From positions 79,716,324 to 79,780,323 of the forward strand of contig NC_135506.1 of assembly GCF_052857255.1 (NCBI RefSeq): a stretch of DNA of 64,000 bases, given 5' to 3'. Within the stretch, counting starts at the first letter, position 1. Every line of letters starts with the position of its first letter. This document shows positions 1-11,747 of this stretch, one piece after another. The translations under genes were made by a program, and so were the position numbers. The notes beneath the pieces were generated by a model, which saw only the letters and a list, made by a program, of their open reading frames with translations, had not been told where the DNA came from and searched no databases. The stretch comes from Amblyomma americanum. Its lineage: Eukaryota; Arthropoda; Arachnida; Ixodida; Ixodidae.

Positions 1-474
1 AAATACTTTCTTTTTAAACTTCCCACCTTCGCAACTCGCGGCGACATGCGCTGTCGGGCTTTCTCGGGCGAAAGCTGGCGTACGACGTCACGTCGTGCAA
101 GTAGCCGGGGTTATCAATTGTTCGCAGCGCCAAATTCTTTTAGACGTCACTCAGCTACCGTGGCCGCGCGCGCCGGCATCCGTTGGAGCAGGGCCGAGTG
201 GGTGGGGTCTTTAGTGTGGACGGCGGGGGAGCGCCGACGCTTGGCCTGCGAAAATTGACGAGAGAGGAGGCACGTGGAAGACGCGGAAGTTGAAAATTGG
301 AGTGCATCTAACACAGCTTCCATACAATCTTCCAAGCTTCCAAGTTTTCATCTAACAAGATTCCACGCCAAAATTCTTGCTGGAGGATATTTGTGAAGCG
401 GCCCCCTTTAACATCTCAGAAATACAAGTTTACGAGAGCCCCTTTCTGAGGCCCTTTATTGAGTGCTTGGATTT
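1..474. other. No recognised feature
   Basis: I see no gene, repeat or RNA here. The short open frames on both strands lack family motifs and overlap one another. The stretch lies just left of a segment repeated near 47.7 kb. Confidence 0.4.
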
Positions 475-958
475 TAGTCGTTATGCACCCTCAGAAACCA
501 TAACCTCTCAAAAGAGCAATTGCATCGCGTCCCAAATTCTAAAGCTCTGGAGTGCCATATATGCTAGGGAGCCCCGATAAACAGCTTAGAAGCAGACCCT
601 TTGGACTGTATACTTTTGAGGGGTGCTATACATACTACAGACAGTGGTTAGGACGAGAACCTCTCGATGTTCAGCGCTGCTATATCATCGATGCCTTTTA
701 AGCTCAGATCAGTTTCAATTCTCAGCAGTCGAAGTGGCTCAGTGGTTATAACGCTCGTCTGCTGACCCAAAAGACGCGGGTTTGACCCCGGCCGCAGCGG
801 TCGCATTTCGATGCAGGCGAAATGTTGAGGCTCGTGTGCTGTGCGTTTGTGCAGGTTAAAGAGCCCCGGGTCGTCTGAATATTTCCGAGCCTTCCACTAC
901 GGCGTCCCACATAGCTTGACGTGCTTTTGAACTTTAGATCCCATGAAAAAAAACTAAA
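475..958 (+). repeat. Intron-like duplicate, copy 1 (partner 47729-48206)
   Basis: This stretch matches 47729-48206 in the same orientation, including shared strings such as GGGGTGCTATACATACT and the SINE at its right end. The SINE sits at the same place in both copies, so it inserted before the duplication. In the second copy it lies about 230 bases after a GTGAG donor-like site, so I read it as ancient intron sequence. Small indels and substitutions separate the copies. Confidence 0.75.
728..958 (+). mobile_element. tRNA-derived SINE
   Basis: The head resembles a tRNA with a Pol III A box (GTGGCTCAGTGG) and a diverged B box near 779. The body reads towards CCACTACGGCGTCCCACATAG and an A-rich tail near 950. 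This is the short form of the SINE family seen throughout the window. It is shared with the copy at 47981, so it predates that duplication. Confidence 0.85.
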
Positions 959-1000
959 AGCCTATTTCACATCTACGATAGCCTGAAGTGATTTGGACTG

Positions 1001-2460
1001 AGGAGCTTCTTCTATTCCACATGTAGGGAGCAGTCATCGACCGCCATTGTCTGTAGTACGTACAACACCCAGCAAATAACACCATGGGCTAGGCCCCAAT
1101 GCACCCTTCCTGTACAATCGCACCAGCAATAATTGTGGCTGCAATGACTACACTCATAAACACACCACAAGACTAGCTTTGACCATCACATGGATACCAG
1201 CCATTTCCACAGATAAGCAGCCTTACCAACATAACACCTGCATTAAGGACCCCAGTATTCGCACTGTTCTTCATGCAGTATCCTGTACGCCCACACCACA
1301 TGCACACTGTAACACAACATCTGACAGACAGCGTTTGCTCGACGCCAGTGCATCGACCCTCCTCAGTCACAGCAGCAGTGATTTCCTCTATCATGACGAC
1401 TATGACGAATATGTTGCATGCATACCAACAATAGTGGAAAACTCCCAAAGCAGCCATACGAAAAACTACTCCTACATCAAGAACGTGGTCATTCCTGCTG
1501 TTCTCCACGCACCGGTGATTTTCGCCTTTGCAGCACATTCGCTTAGGCGCTCCATTCCTGTTTCTCTCAGCGGTTGCAAAGTGACAATCTGGGGACCCCC
1601 TACGCCTATAGAATGTTTTGCATATACCGATGCACGAAAAGGAGTATGCTCTTAGCAAGCTCAGTTTGTGTCTCGTGACATGGAGGGCGTGGAATTCGCT
1701 GCGTGAATTCGCCGACACTCCTGTTGTTCTTCATGGGCGGGAAAAACGCCTTTTCAACACATTCACTTGTGTGTCACCAGTTCTTGTGCTGTTGCGTGCT
1801 GCCTTGCGCTGCACTGGAGAACATAGGCACCTAAACTACACTACCAACGTCACAACAGCAAGGGGTCAACAATACAGGCACTGAACACCACAAATGATCT
1901 ACGTGCGATTCACTGCAAGAGTAACGCCACCATTCAAAGACAAATTAATGCCAGCTATTACAGCCACCACCTAGCCCTCTAATCCCAGCCACATTTATTG
2001 GTGCTGCAATGACGACAACATGCACAACCACGCCATTGTTTCAGCTCTGCCTATACTACGCGGACGAGCAATCGTTTTAACGCCATCAAAAATTACGGCA
2101 TCAATGCTCTTCACCATGAAAACGGTGGTCTAAGACCCCGAAAGCTATACGCCCATTACGCGGAAGCTCTCTAACCAAACCAAGCACCAACATTACACAA
2201 AAACGGAAGCCACCTTCACACCCACGTCACAATCACAATCGACTGTAATGTCCTACAATGAGATTTTCGTGAACGAGAGCAGCGGTACGAGGACGGCCAG
2301 CACTAAGAACACGAAACCGCGCAAGAGAACCACAACCTTCGAACAACTGGAAACAAACGAGGCTAACGTTAGCGGAAAAGTGTCTTGGACGGAAATAACC
2401 AGCCGGACGCAGACCATAAACATCTACGATCAAAGCCAAATACCATAAACTGCACTTTTG
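1001..2460 (+). other. A+C-rich module of unclear limits
   Basis: The + strand is rich in A and C, like the exon-like modules elsewhere. Its first 40 bases, CTTCTTCTATTCCACATG onward, match the core region of the module at 47007-47497. A further core-like string, CTCCTGTTGTTCTTCATG, lies near 1719. No convincing donor or acceptor pair was found. Minus-strand frames of up to 181 codons are most likely by-products of the base composition. It is probably a rearranged or decayed module. Confidence 0.4.
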
Positions 2461-2579
2461 TACTACATAGGCAAAAATGCAGGCGAGAAGCGGATCACTA
2501 TAAAGACGGCTTGGTTAGTATGCAAGGCCTCAAATATGTGCTGTGCTGCTATTTTGAAGGCCATGACATTATTGCGCTG

Positions 2580-3841
2580 GGACCGACGGAAACCCGTGCA
2601 ATGCATGACAAACACCTCCGCGTACTTTGATCGCTCCATCGTCTGTTCGAATACGACCTTTCAGCGTTGCACAAAAATACTTCCGCAGCGGCACTCCTGC
2701 TGTTTTTCATGCTGTCGATGCAGCAAATCACGCAGGTCTTGCGGCGGCGCCGGTTCTCGCGCTTGCGCCGCCTGCTGTCCTGACTCCTCACACTCCTCAC
2801 ATGCACCACCAAAGTGCCACCTAGACGCCTGCATTATTAAAATTACACCACCTCGAACAACAGACAAAAAGGCTCTTTGCATAACATTAACGACAAATAC
2901 AACATAAGCACAAGCACAAGGTGCGATGAGTGATTCTGCCAGTTTCCTCGATATCACGAACCAAGCACTAAGAATATCCCACAGCAATAATCGCGAAGAG
3001 CCATTCATATTGACGAACGCAGCAACAAAAACATCCGGACGGCAATACCACCGCTAGAGTGAGACACATAAGTGTTAACACCTGACAGACAAGACGCCCG
3101 TCGCCTTAACCACCACTGGATGCACAGCAATACCACAACGACACAAGGACAAGAAAACAAGAATGAGAAATGAAGGGTCGCCGCGGTGGCTCAGTGGTTA
3201 TGGCGCTCGGCCACTTTCCCGAAAGACGCGGCTTCGATCCCGGCCACAGCGGTCAAATTTCGGTGGAGGCGATACTCTAGAGGCCCTTGTACTGTGCGAT
3301 GTCTGTGCGCGTTAAGAACCCCAGGTGGTCGAAATTTCCGGAACCGTTCACTACGGCGCCCATCATAGCGTTTTGAGAGTTGCTTCGTGACGTTAAGTTC
3401 ATAAACCAAACCAATATAAACAATTATTAGTATTGTCGACTCAAGCTTTATGGAAAAGGACATCTGTGTTTGCGACATGCATGAAAGAGGAGATGCGGAC
3501 AGATGAGGCTAGAAAGACGTTGGGGATAAGATGGCCGCAGCTGTGACGGGACAGGGAGGGATACGGGAGAGCTCTTAGGCCTCCTGTGGACGTGGTGCCG
3601 CGGTGCCAGTACATCCCAGCCGCCGAAAAGCACCATGAACCCAGATGATTTCACCTAGTGCTACTATCCCAGCTGCAATGACGAGGACTAACTTTGGAGG
3701 CACAACAGCAAAAATGGCATAAGATGGGAAGCACCCTGATCGCACCCATGGAACTGAAGAGGGTGGGTGCACTCCGGACTGTCTCGCTATGGCCCTTACG
3801 AGCATCACCACGGCTTGCGATACCAGAGAGAATGCAATGTG
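2580..3841 (+). other. Exon-like module 1 (donor GTGAG at 3842)
   Basis: An A+C-rich block ending at a donor-like junction, ATGTG followed by GTGAGCTCC. A core, CTCCTGCTGTTTTTCATG near 2692, translates as LLLFFM in one frame. The middle part (about 2890-3100) resembles the middle of the module at 43678-44597, for example AAGCACAAGG, GTTCTGCCAG and GTGTTAACAC. A SINE is inserted at 3178-3416. The left limit is unclear: the duplication starts inside it and the best upstream acceptor, AG at 2481-2482, is weak. No long frame is open. Confidence 0.5.
3178..3416 (+). mobile_element. tRNA-derived SINE
   Basis: A well preserved short-form copy with A box GGTGGCTCAGTGG near 3185 and B box CTTCGATCCCGGCC near 3230. 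The body contains GTTAAGAACCCCAGGTGG and ends CATAAACCAAACCAAT. An equivalent insertion is at 55583-55820, so it was present before the long duplication. Confidence 0.9.
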
Positions 3842-4406
3842 GTGAGCTCCTATGCCCTCTGGCTTATTTGTCTGTCGCGAGCTAGAACCCTATGTTCATA
3901 GGAATGTGCTTCAGAAAGCATGTGTGATGCTGATGTCACACTCAAGTGGTCTTCCAAAATTACTGACAAGTCACGAGTAAGTACCATTACTCTGCATTAC
4001 TTATCAACGCCTAGAGTTCTTCATTAGTCATCCATTAAGATGAAACTCGCTGTCAAGCTTTCCGCTAATAGCAACACGATCCCATAATTCGTCATCATGT
4101 GGGGAGAGTTGCTGACAGGGATGCCATGAATTGGCTTACTTTGTCCCCTGATTTGTACATAAGCTCCGGGCGTCGAAACTATGCTTACTGATTCCAGAAA
4201 GTGACTCACATGTTATGCACAATGATCCAAATTTATCCACATGTCCAAGCAATGCTTCCTGGTCGTGCGCAGATGCGTTGACCACGATGACGTAATGAAA
4301 TTCATTGCCGCGTCAAAAAATGTTCTGACACCCTCCGAATTTCGTGGCATGGACGGCGGATGCCAGGTTTTTAAATGCGATGATCGCAAGCAAGGCTTCT
4401 CTGCAG
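3842..4406 (+). other. Intron-like spacer
   Basis: The stretch runs from a GTGAGC donor to a TTCTCTGCAG acceptor. Its start resembles the sequence after the donor at 44598 (both read GTGAGCTCCT and then CGAGCT). The matching interval in copy 2 is 56250-56849. I see no gene inside. Confidence 0.45.
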
Positions 4407-4971
4407 GCTATCGGTCCAGGCCGCCTGCTGAACACCTACCGTGAGCCGCTTTGCCGTTTACCCAGACGAAATCTGCGCGTGCGTTATGAATGTGTCAGTG
4501 TCCCATCCAGGCAGCGACGGAAGTCAGCACCTGCCCCGGTGTCGAGGCCATCCGCATCACCCCAGTTCCTCTTGAGAATGGTGGCCACTCTTCTAGCGAC
4601 GCTCCGACACATAACACGACTTGACCCTAACCGAAGTAAGCACAAATGGGGACATCACAACGGAATCAGCAAAAAGATACAGAACAGCCTTCTTCAATAA
4701 AGCGAAAACTTGCGACACATCACGAGACGAGAGCAAAGCTTTGACAAAACCTTTACACCAGTGAAGAGGATAATAACAAACGGCCGAAGACAACTTAGTT
4801 GACATTAGACGAGCAGCGGCAATGGAACCCGAAACTCGTTGGCTGCCAACACTGCAGGTTTCGTGAAGCAAGCGGTAACCGAAGCTGCGTCTGTGCCTCG
4901 ACTCCTCGATACTCTCCCCGCATCATAGACCTCATCCAAGCCGGTCTCAGATCACCTTCGGCGTAGTACTG
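4407..4971 (+). other. Exon-like module 2
   Basis: It is bounded by acceptor CTTCTCTGCAG (AG at 4405-4406) and donor TACTG followed by GTGAGC. The interior string CATCCGCATCACCCCAGTTC and the following CTCTTGAG match the module at 47007-47497, so the two look like diverged paralogues. Copy 2 (56850-57411) keeps both splice-like borders and almost the same length. No frame spans it. It may be a non-coding exon or a decayed coding exon. Confidence 0.55.
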
Positions 4972-6471
4972 GTGAGCACAGCATATGTTCTCCGTTTTCG
5001 CAAAGCTGAGAAATAGCTGCTAAGGACATCGAGGTAATGGCAAGCTGTATGGCGATCATCCTTTCTTCACACGCTTGTCTTCTGGCAAAGTAAAAACGCA
5101 CCCATGCAACGCAGAGATAATTTACACGTTCTGGGAATTAATTTTTTTCAAATTCGCTCCTGTTCATTAGAGATGGAGAGAATAACGTGTGCTCACTATT
5201 TCATCGATGGTTTTTATAGGTGCATAGCAAGTAATAACACTCACTTTGGAAGGCTATGCACTCACAGATACTTTTTGTCGGGTGTGTCATTGGCCGGTGC
5301 TCCGTCTATCGAATGTCGCTAACAACTGCTGACGTTAGCCAATCCCTGGAAGCAACAATAACTGTTAAATGTTAAAGGGGGCATCAGCGACCCATTGAGT
5401 GTTGCGCGAAGGAGCGCCATTTCCCCTCTTCGGCACTTGTCTGTTGTCGGCACTTTTTTTTCTAACTCAGCGGCCTTACTGCTCAAAACTGTACAGTATG
5501 CAGGGTCGAACCACGCCGCGTATTGTGATTTTTCATCAGCATATCATAAGAACGTTGTGCTACTCGGACGGTGGAGTCTGTGCTGAATAAGTCTAGAAGG
5601 CTTAGAAGTCGCCCTGATAAAAAGCGCCATGGAACCTATGCTCAATTTGTTGCATTGCGAGATTTTTACCTGCCCAGCAGTTCCTGTCGAATGCACTCGC
5701 GGAGCCTGCATTATATTTAGCACGTGTGTGATGCAGGCCCTGATAGAAGAGCTTACTCGTTTTGGCTGTTTCACCTCAGCTCATACTAAACAGAGTCGCG
5801 TATTTTCCTTCATTTATTCTTTTAAAATGTTGGTTTTCGTCACAGGCTTGCACTTAACTACTGTGCACATGCAGAAGGAAATATGAAAGGCGCAGTAGAT
5901 GTGCATAACTCTAAACGGACATCTGAACATGCCGGGAGTTGGGGGATTAAGAAGTGGAAGACTCCATAGTGGAGGAGTTCGGAGTGGCGCTCGGATTTGT
6001 ATTTGGCTTTTTAGTTTTGGCGCTGGTAGAACATGCCCGCCCCGCCGCAGCTCCGAGGTCCGTGGTCGTGGTGGCCCTGGTGATGCCGGACACTTTCTTG
6101 CCCTTATCACAAGCGCGTTCATGCGCCGTGTAGCGGCCGTCAGCTTCTAGGCTCTGCACTGGCGCGTCGCCTGCGTATGCTGCATGGTTGCCATACATTT
6201 CGTATTGGGGCGGTGTCGATAGGTGGCACACGGTCGCCATGTGCATTCTAGTGACATGGAGCTCAGAACAAAACCAGTGGATAAAGGCTGACCAGCTTTA
6301 CGCAGAGAAATATTCAGAGCTGCGCGTTACCCTGTTCGTTTCTCTGTTCGATACGTTTCCTCAAAGGTCCACGCCGTGAGTTGTGGATTATCGCAGTGCG
6401 GATGGGAAGCTATGTAACTGACACTGTTGGCGAATTAACATTTAGAAAGTCTGTATCTCTTATTTCTGCAG
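4972..6471 (+). other. Intron-like spacer
   Basis: About 1.5 kb between donor GTGAGC at 4972 and acceptor TATTTCTGCAG at 6471, matched by 57412-58905 in copy 2. It holds no recognised gene, SINE or LINE. The 102-codon minus-strand frame near 5814-6122 is roughly shared with copy 2 but carries indels and no known motif, so I do not call a gene. Confidence 0.45.
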
Positions 6472-7424
6472 CCAGTCAAGACCCTGAGCGCAGCTGGCTC
6501 ACAAGGCGACTGAACCCCTTACCTGGAGCACAGCCTCTCGCTCAAAGCCTCAGTACGGTGTCTGCAGGGTTGAGCCAGTCTTTCTGCCACCGAGAGCCAC
6601 CTTTATTGCCCACAGCGACGCTTCTCTTGTTCTTCATGGTGCCAGCAATCGGCCAGGTGCCAGGAGCACCTTGCACTGCTGCTGTTTTTCATGCCGGCGG
6701 CTCCCCTATCTAGCCAACACTACACATGACACCATCCCCCCAGCGACAAACTTAGCGAACGCAACACAGCCAGCATAGCCAGAACAAAAACGTGGGTGAG
6801 GTCCGAGAACACAATAAGAATTAGACACATATCAAGTAGTGAACATGACAACGCTGACACTGTCAATGCAACCATGCTCACGAACATAAGAAGAACCGTT
6901 AATCGTATACCTCCACAACCACAAAATTATGAACAGCAATGAACACGAACAGATTGTTCAACACAATAGACCGCAAGGTTCTACGCGCTGCTACACTGCA
7001 TTCAAATATAGTATTAATACGTACAAACACTACCTTAAAAATTGTACCAACACAAGAATCATGCAGCACTAACCGCCGACGGGGCTTGGGAAACCTGTAA
7101 AGTTTTTAAAACATGACACCAAGCAACACCAACAGCCCACGTTTTACAGGAACTGATACACCACACAAAGCATTGCGAAATTCAAAAGATACTTGGACGG
7201 ACACCGATGGCACCAGCTGCAGTTACTAGGACGAGCACGACTGCCAACACGACTATCGATGACATGCTGTGGGGATACTGGCGACCAGTGGCGCGCCAGC
7301 ATCACAGAGCTCTACCAGCACTCTCCAGCGACAACTTGGCACTCCGGACATTCACCGCTGTGGCAGTGACGAGACTTCGCCACATTCTGCGATTCCACCC
7401 CGGGTGAAATTCACGTGCTGCACG
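6472..7424 (+). other. Exon-like module 3
   Basis: It runs from acceptor TTATTTCTGCAG to donor CACG followed by GTGAGT. Two core strings occur, CTTCTCTTGTTCTTCATG near 6612 (ATLLLFFM in one frame) and GCTGCTGTTTTTCATGCC near 6678. The rest is A+C-rich, with runs such as AACACAGCCAGCATAGCC. Copy 2 at 58906-59866 keeps both borders. The longest frame through the core is 110 codons and starts upstream of the acceptor, so no complete protein is supported. Confidence 0.6.
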
Positions 7425-7505
7425 GTGAGTTCATTGACAGCCTAGCTCTTTTCATATGACCGTACTAGCTAAATACATATGTAGCATGCAGGTAACAAAC
7501 TTTCG

Positions 7506-9436
7506 GTACTTTTCGAAGAAGAAGGTTCAGCAGCTCTGTGGGACCACTGCCATATATGGTAATAAAAGCAGTGTCAGTGCCTCCATGTGGCAAACACTTG
7601 CACTGCTGGGGCCACAGCAAAGGTCAGTGAACAGGAAGCGGTATTTTCTGATTGCATTACACCAATTCCAAACTTTTTGCGGATTTCTCAACACTTGAAG
7701 AGCCATAGTTTTAGGACCAAAAGCAATAGTAAGCAAATCTCCCTTCCTGCAACGTCTATTTTGCAAATTTAATTTGATGAGCTGCTGCGTTCAGGCAGGA
7801 GACAATTATTTACACACATATTGTTTTTCCGACCAGAACTGTTGGCTTTTCACGACAAAGAAATCCAGCAGAGGCGGTGGATTTCATACAGTGGTGTATT
7901 TTTGTGAATCTATGCAGTGAAATTGTTCTATTCAGACGTGTTAAAGTACAGCAGTGCTCTCAGTTGTAGCTGTGCTAGACCAGTAATTATTGACAACTCG
8001 CGCTCTTCTCTGGAAAGAAAGTGATGGCGCAGCACCAGCTGTTTGGAAACTCGAGGGTTTATGCTACATTTGCTTCGCTAAAATAACTTATCAACATCTG
8101 AATAGCCAGCGAGGGACGCGAATCTCCGATTAGCATTAGAAAAGTTACAAACCTTGGAATGTAGCCTGCTTATGAGGGCGAGCTAAGCAATGCGACACTT
8201 CACTTGATATAGGAATGTGGCCGTTGTATCAGTGCCCACAAAGAATGCTCAAATAAACTGAATTTGAATGGCATGCCAAACAAATTACATAAGGACCAAA
8301 ATATCTTTTTCGAATGCCTACGGCCTCAGGCACTGATTATGGCGCCAGGTGTACCTGTGAAGAATTCTGTAATAATTATCCCCTGCCACAACGCTTTAAG
8401 TAGCGAGAGTGAAATTAAACGGGTTTTAAACTCTGTTCAAACAGTACCGGTGTATGGCTACCAGTAAATGCTTCATCAGCCTGCCTACGCCCACTGCAGG
8501 GCAAGGCCTCGATCCATGTCTCTCCAATTAACCCTGCCCTGTGTCGGCTGCGGCCGTCCTACGCCTGCAGATATCTGAATCTCATTCGCCCACCTAACTT
8601 TCTGCCGCCCCCTGCTGCGCTTGCCTTCTCTTGGAATCCACTCAGTCGCCCTCAATGACTAGCGCTTATCTTGCCTCCGCATTATATGCCATGCCCTAGC
8701 GCATTTCTTCCTCTTGATTTCGACTAGGATGTCATTAACCCGCGTTTGTTCCCTTCCCACTCTTCCCGTTTCCGGTCTCTTAACGTTACACCTACCATTT
8801 TCCTTTCTATAGCTACCTATTAAGATATATAGATAAACTGCCATTCATGATCTCAGATTTCGGGCATCTCAGTTGGCTCTTCATTTCGTGCCGATATTGG
8901 ATGGCTAATCGAGAGGCTGCACCCGGACGGCAGCAAAGTTGCCTCATTTCTGTACACCATTAACTTGTGCTGTAATCTTCATTTCGTGGTAGTTCGGCTT
9001 CGTTGGCAAGAGCGTGGAAGAGGTAGAAAATATTCTCAAAATGAGCAAAAACCAAACTTTGTGTGCAATAAATATATTCCTGCCCGCCTTTTAGCAAAGC
9101 ATGTCTGCGCAGATTTCTTGTTTGCTTTGAGGAACACGCATGTGTGACTTGTACTAAAAAAATTAGGCAAACTTTTTAATCTGGCTAATCCTGAGTAACA
9201 AAAACCAAAGCTTCAGAGTTATCCTGGTAAAGCTTGGCTAAACTTGGTTGCATCTCGCTTGGATCATCCATGGCGACTCCTGCCGTTGAATTGCTGAAAG
9301 CTGCTGCAATACGTTATCATCAGCTGAGAGGAAGCAGAGGCAATATGAAGAGGGCGAGCGCATGGCTTCGGCGTAGCTGCTGTTGAGTGAAGTCATGGTT
9401 GTCACGTGACTAGGCATAAGCGAGCGCTCGGTTTCG
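7506..9436 (+). other. 1.9-kb block present only in duplication copy 1
   Basis: In copy 2 the sequence goes directly from CAGGTAACAAAATTTCGG to CGGCGGGGGCTGA. In copy 1 these two ends are separated by this block. TTTCG occurs at both ends here, which would suit a microhomology deletion in copy 2; insertion here is the alternative. An RTE-like LINE 3' fragment lies inside (8474-8860). The rest shows no recognised gene. Confidence 0.75.
8474..8860 (-). pseudogene. RTE-like LINE, 3' end of reverse transcriptase ORF (fragment)
   Basis: Read on the minus strand, the sequence encodes the C-terminal tail common in arthropod RTE-like endonuclease/reverse-transcriptase ORFs. Visible pieces are REQTRVNDILVEIK and the following basic IMRRQDKR, with RGRQKVRWAN-like coding at 8590-8620. 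The 3' end reads CAGTGGGCGTAGGCAGG, as such elements often do. The catalytic RT domain and the endonuclease are absent, so this is a strongly 5'-truncated, inactive copy. Family identity comes from memory of related proteins. Confidence 0.7.
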
Positions 9437-9548
9437 ACGGCGGGGGCTGACGTGGCAGCTCCTGGTCAAACTCCCGCACACGGCGAATTATGACGTTATA
9501 GCGTCAGTATCTGTCTTTCCCTGAATCCCAAGATTCCATTTTCTGCAG

Positions 9549-11490
9549 GTTGACTCATCTAGCTCCTGGCACCATTTCGGATTTGCTGCTTGAAAGTGAA
9601 GCATTTCTGCACGGGCGTCATCAGTTCTGTTCTTTTCCCTGGTGGCTGTTACCGCGCAACGGCCCACCCCGTACGCCTTCTCTACACGACAGCATCCAGA
9701 AAACTCCAGCCACCCTGACCTGCAACGAGTACAATCAGCGCTACATGCTTTAGAGCTGCCGCAGCAACTACACACATGAAAAACCTTTGCGTGCACATCT
9801 GCGCACAACGCAGACTTTCTAACAAGAACACGAACGTACACAATGACGGCCACAATACAAATTGCACCAAAGGAATCCGCGCAAACACAGCCACCGTAAT
9901 CACCTGCCATAACTCAACCATTCCAGTTGTCGCTACCGTGAGGGCCCTTGTTTTGATGACGGCACTCATGATGTTCTTCATGCATCGGCGAAATGTTCCT
10001 TTTCAACATATCGCCAGAGATGAACAATCTGCAGCCATGTGCTAGGCACACACAGAAGCTACACCCCTACAATCCACGACTACACGCATGCATACCGACA
10101 CCAACATCACAACTATCGCGAACATACCGGGACTTTTACTGAGGCAACAAGCGTCGCCATCGTGCTGACGGCCAAGAGTTCACATATTATTCACGCATCG
10201 GCGAAGTGCGTTTTTTAAGCGCAATCGCTCTAGCGACATCACTTCTGTTCCTCTTGCGGGGCTTCCATGTGCCGCACTGGTCGCACACTACAGGACTACT
10301 CCGCACGCATTAATGGGCACAACACCATCTATACAGCAACCTACCCCCTCCGAAACACAGGTGCACAGAAGAGCTTTCACGACGACTACAATCAGAACCC
10401 CACCTTCTGATTGTAGTCGTCAGCCACAAGCGTATCATTCCCGCTGTCGCTGCCGCGTATTGGCGCGTCCAAGTCATCCAAGCTACCAGGATCGTCGCAG
10501 TGCTGGCAGCCTATACATACCACACACAATCGAAAACCACAGCCAGCAAGCAAGTCCAGTCGCTTAGACCGACCCCATCACAGCTACACAGAGAACGCCA
10601 CTGACATCGTCACACCTACGAGCCCTTATTCTGTGGCAGCACACGAAGGTACTCTGAAGACGACCACAACAAGCACTATGCCAGAAATAACCGATAAAAG
10701 CTGTCTCCACTGTACGCGCGCTAGTGTCTAATCGTTTAGACAAGAAGTTGAAGGCACTCGTCCCGACTTGCTTTGACCCGGCAAGCAGCAACGTCAATGT
10801 GTTGATGACGGCACTCGTGATGTTCATGTGGCGGCGAATTGCGCGTTTTCAACAGAATCGCCAAAGATGCACCTGCATGGGCAAGGAACGCACAGAAGCT
10901 CCACCGATTATACACGCATGCATACGGACACTACCACCACAGCAATCGCGAACGTACACCGAGCGAGCTGTAAAAATTCTAAAAAGAACTCAAAGGTACA
11001 TAAATTCAAAACTATGCCGTAGGAACCCGTGCAATCCACAGCCACATAGACATTGCCAGCCCTGCAACGATCCTGAAAAAAATACGAAGGCACTATGCAC
11101 CACAACAGCCAGAAACAACCAACCCTAAAACACGATAGTGAACTTGCCCAGCAGCTAACATGGTTAAGGCGGCACTTTGCACATAGCCATCATATCCACA
11201 TATAACATATCCAGCATTGCGGCACCACACTTGCTGCACATGTTCGTGGCCGTTCGCCGAATTGGCAGCCCTGACGCCTTTTCCACATGCACAACACCGC
11301 ACACATTATCAGCCAAAAAATATCTCAAGCAATAGACACCCGCCACGACTTGCATGCAACCCGCACGATCACCATTAAATGCATCACAGCTGCCACGACT
11401 ACACGCGTGAACACACCTGCATTGCAGATTTGGCAAACAAACGTGTATGGATTCTTCATTTGATAAATAAAATTTCCACAACTCCTGGTT
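9549..11490 (+). other. Terminal exon-like module with poly(A) signal
   Basis: It begins after acceptor ATTTTCTGCAG and continues without a clear donor to an AATAAA signal at 11466-11471. The block is A+C-rich and internally repetitive: the string ACACGCATGCATAC recurs near 10085 and 10913, and GGCACTCATGATGTTCTTCA near 9961 resembles GGCACTCGTGATGTTCATG near 10808. Copy 2 (60089-62085) keeps the acceptor and the signal. Frames on either strand are short and change between copies. It reads like the last exon of a non-coding or decayed transcript. Confidence 0.5.
11466..11471 (+). terminator. Candidate poly(A) signal AATAAA
   Basis: AATAAA lies in TGATAAATAAAATTT. The same position in the second copy (62053-62058) also has AATAAA, so it survived the divergence of the two copies. 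No cleavage site can be fixed from sequence alone. Confidence 0.45.
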
Positions 11491-11747
11491 ATCTGAGAAA
11501 TCGAATTTATTTCACGAGTCTGTGATGATTTGCTCCCTGGTCCAGTGGCCCCAGGCAGTACAACAGCATTGGTCAAACGTTGGGCTATCATTGGCAAAAA
11601 TTGGCACGAACATCGGTCCTACACTGGCATTTGCCATTTTGACACATTGGCCCTACTTTCAATTTAGGGCCAACGTACGGCCGATCAAGAATCCAACGTA
11701 GGCCTGGCGTTCGTTCTGCGACATGGGCCAGTAAAGGTCTCAGATTG

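Larger units (their letters stand above)
2580..11546 (+). repeat. Long direct duplication, copy 1
   Basis: From GACCGACGGAAACCCGTGCA near 2580 to TGATTTGCTCCCTGG near 11546 this region aligns by eye with 54985-62134 in the same orientation. It contains three exon-like modules, a SINE and a terminal module with a poly(A) signal, in the same order in both copies. Differences are scattered substitutions, small indels, and one block of about 1.9 kb (7506-9436) present only here. Confidence 0.9.

Noticed and set aside
1173..1718. Overlapping open frames of 181 (minus) and 158 (plus) codons
   Set aside because: Both lie in an A+C-rich module where stop codons are rare by composition; no family resemblance.
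3178..3250. tRNA gene
   Set aside because: A and B boxes are present but the sequence is the head of a repeated SINE and does not complete a tRNA acceptor stem.
9488..9910. Cys-rich minus-strand frame of 140 codons
   Set aside because: The corresponding copy 2 frames (60028 and 60189) are broken and differ; the Cys codons come from the composition of the opposite strand. Not taken as a secreted peptide or toxin.
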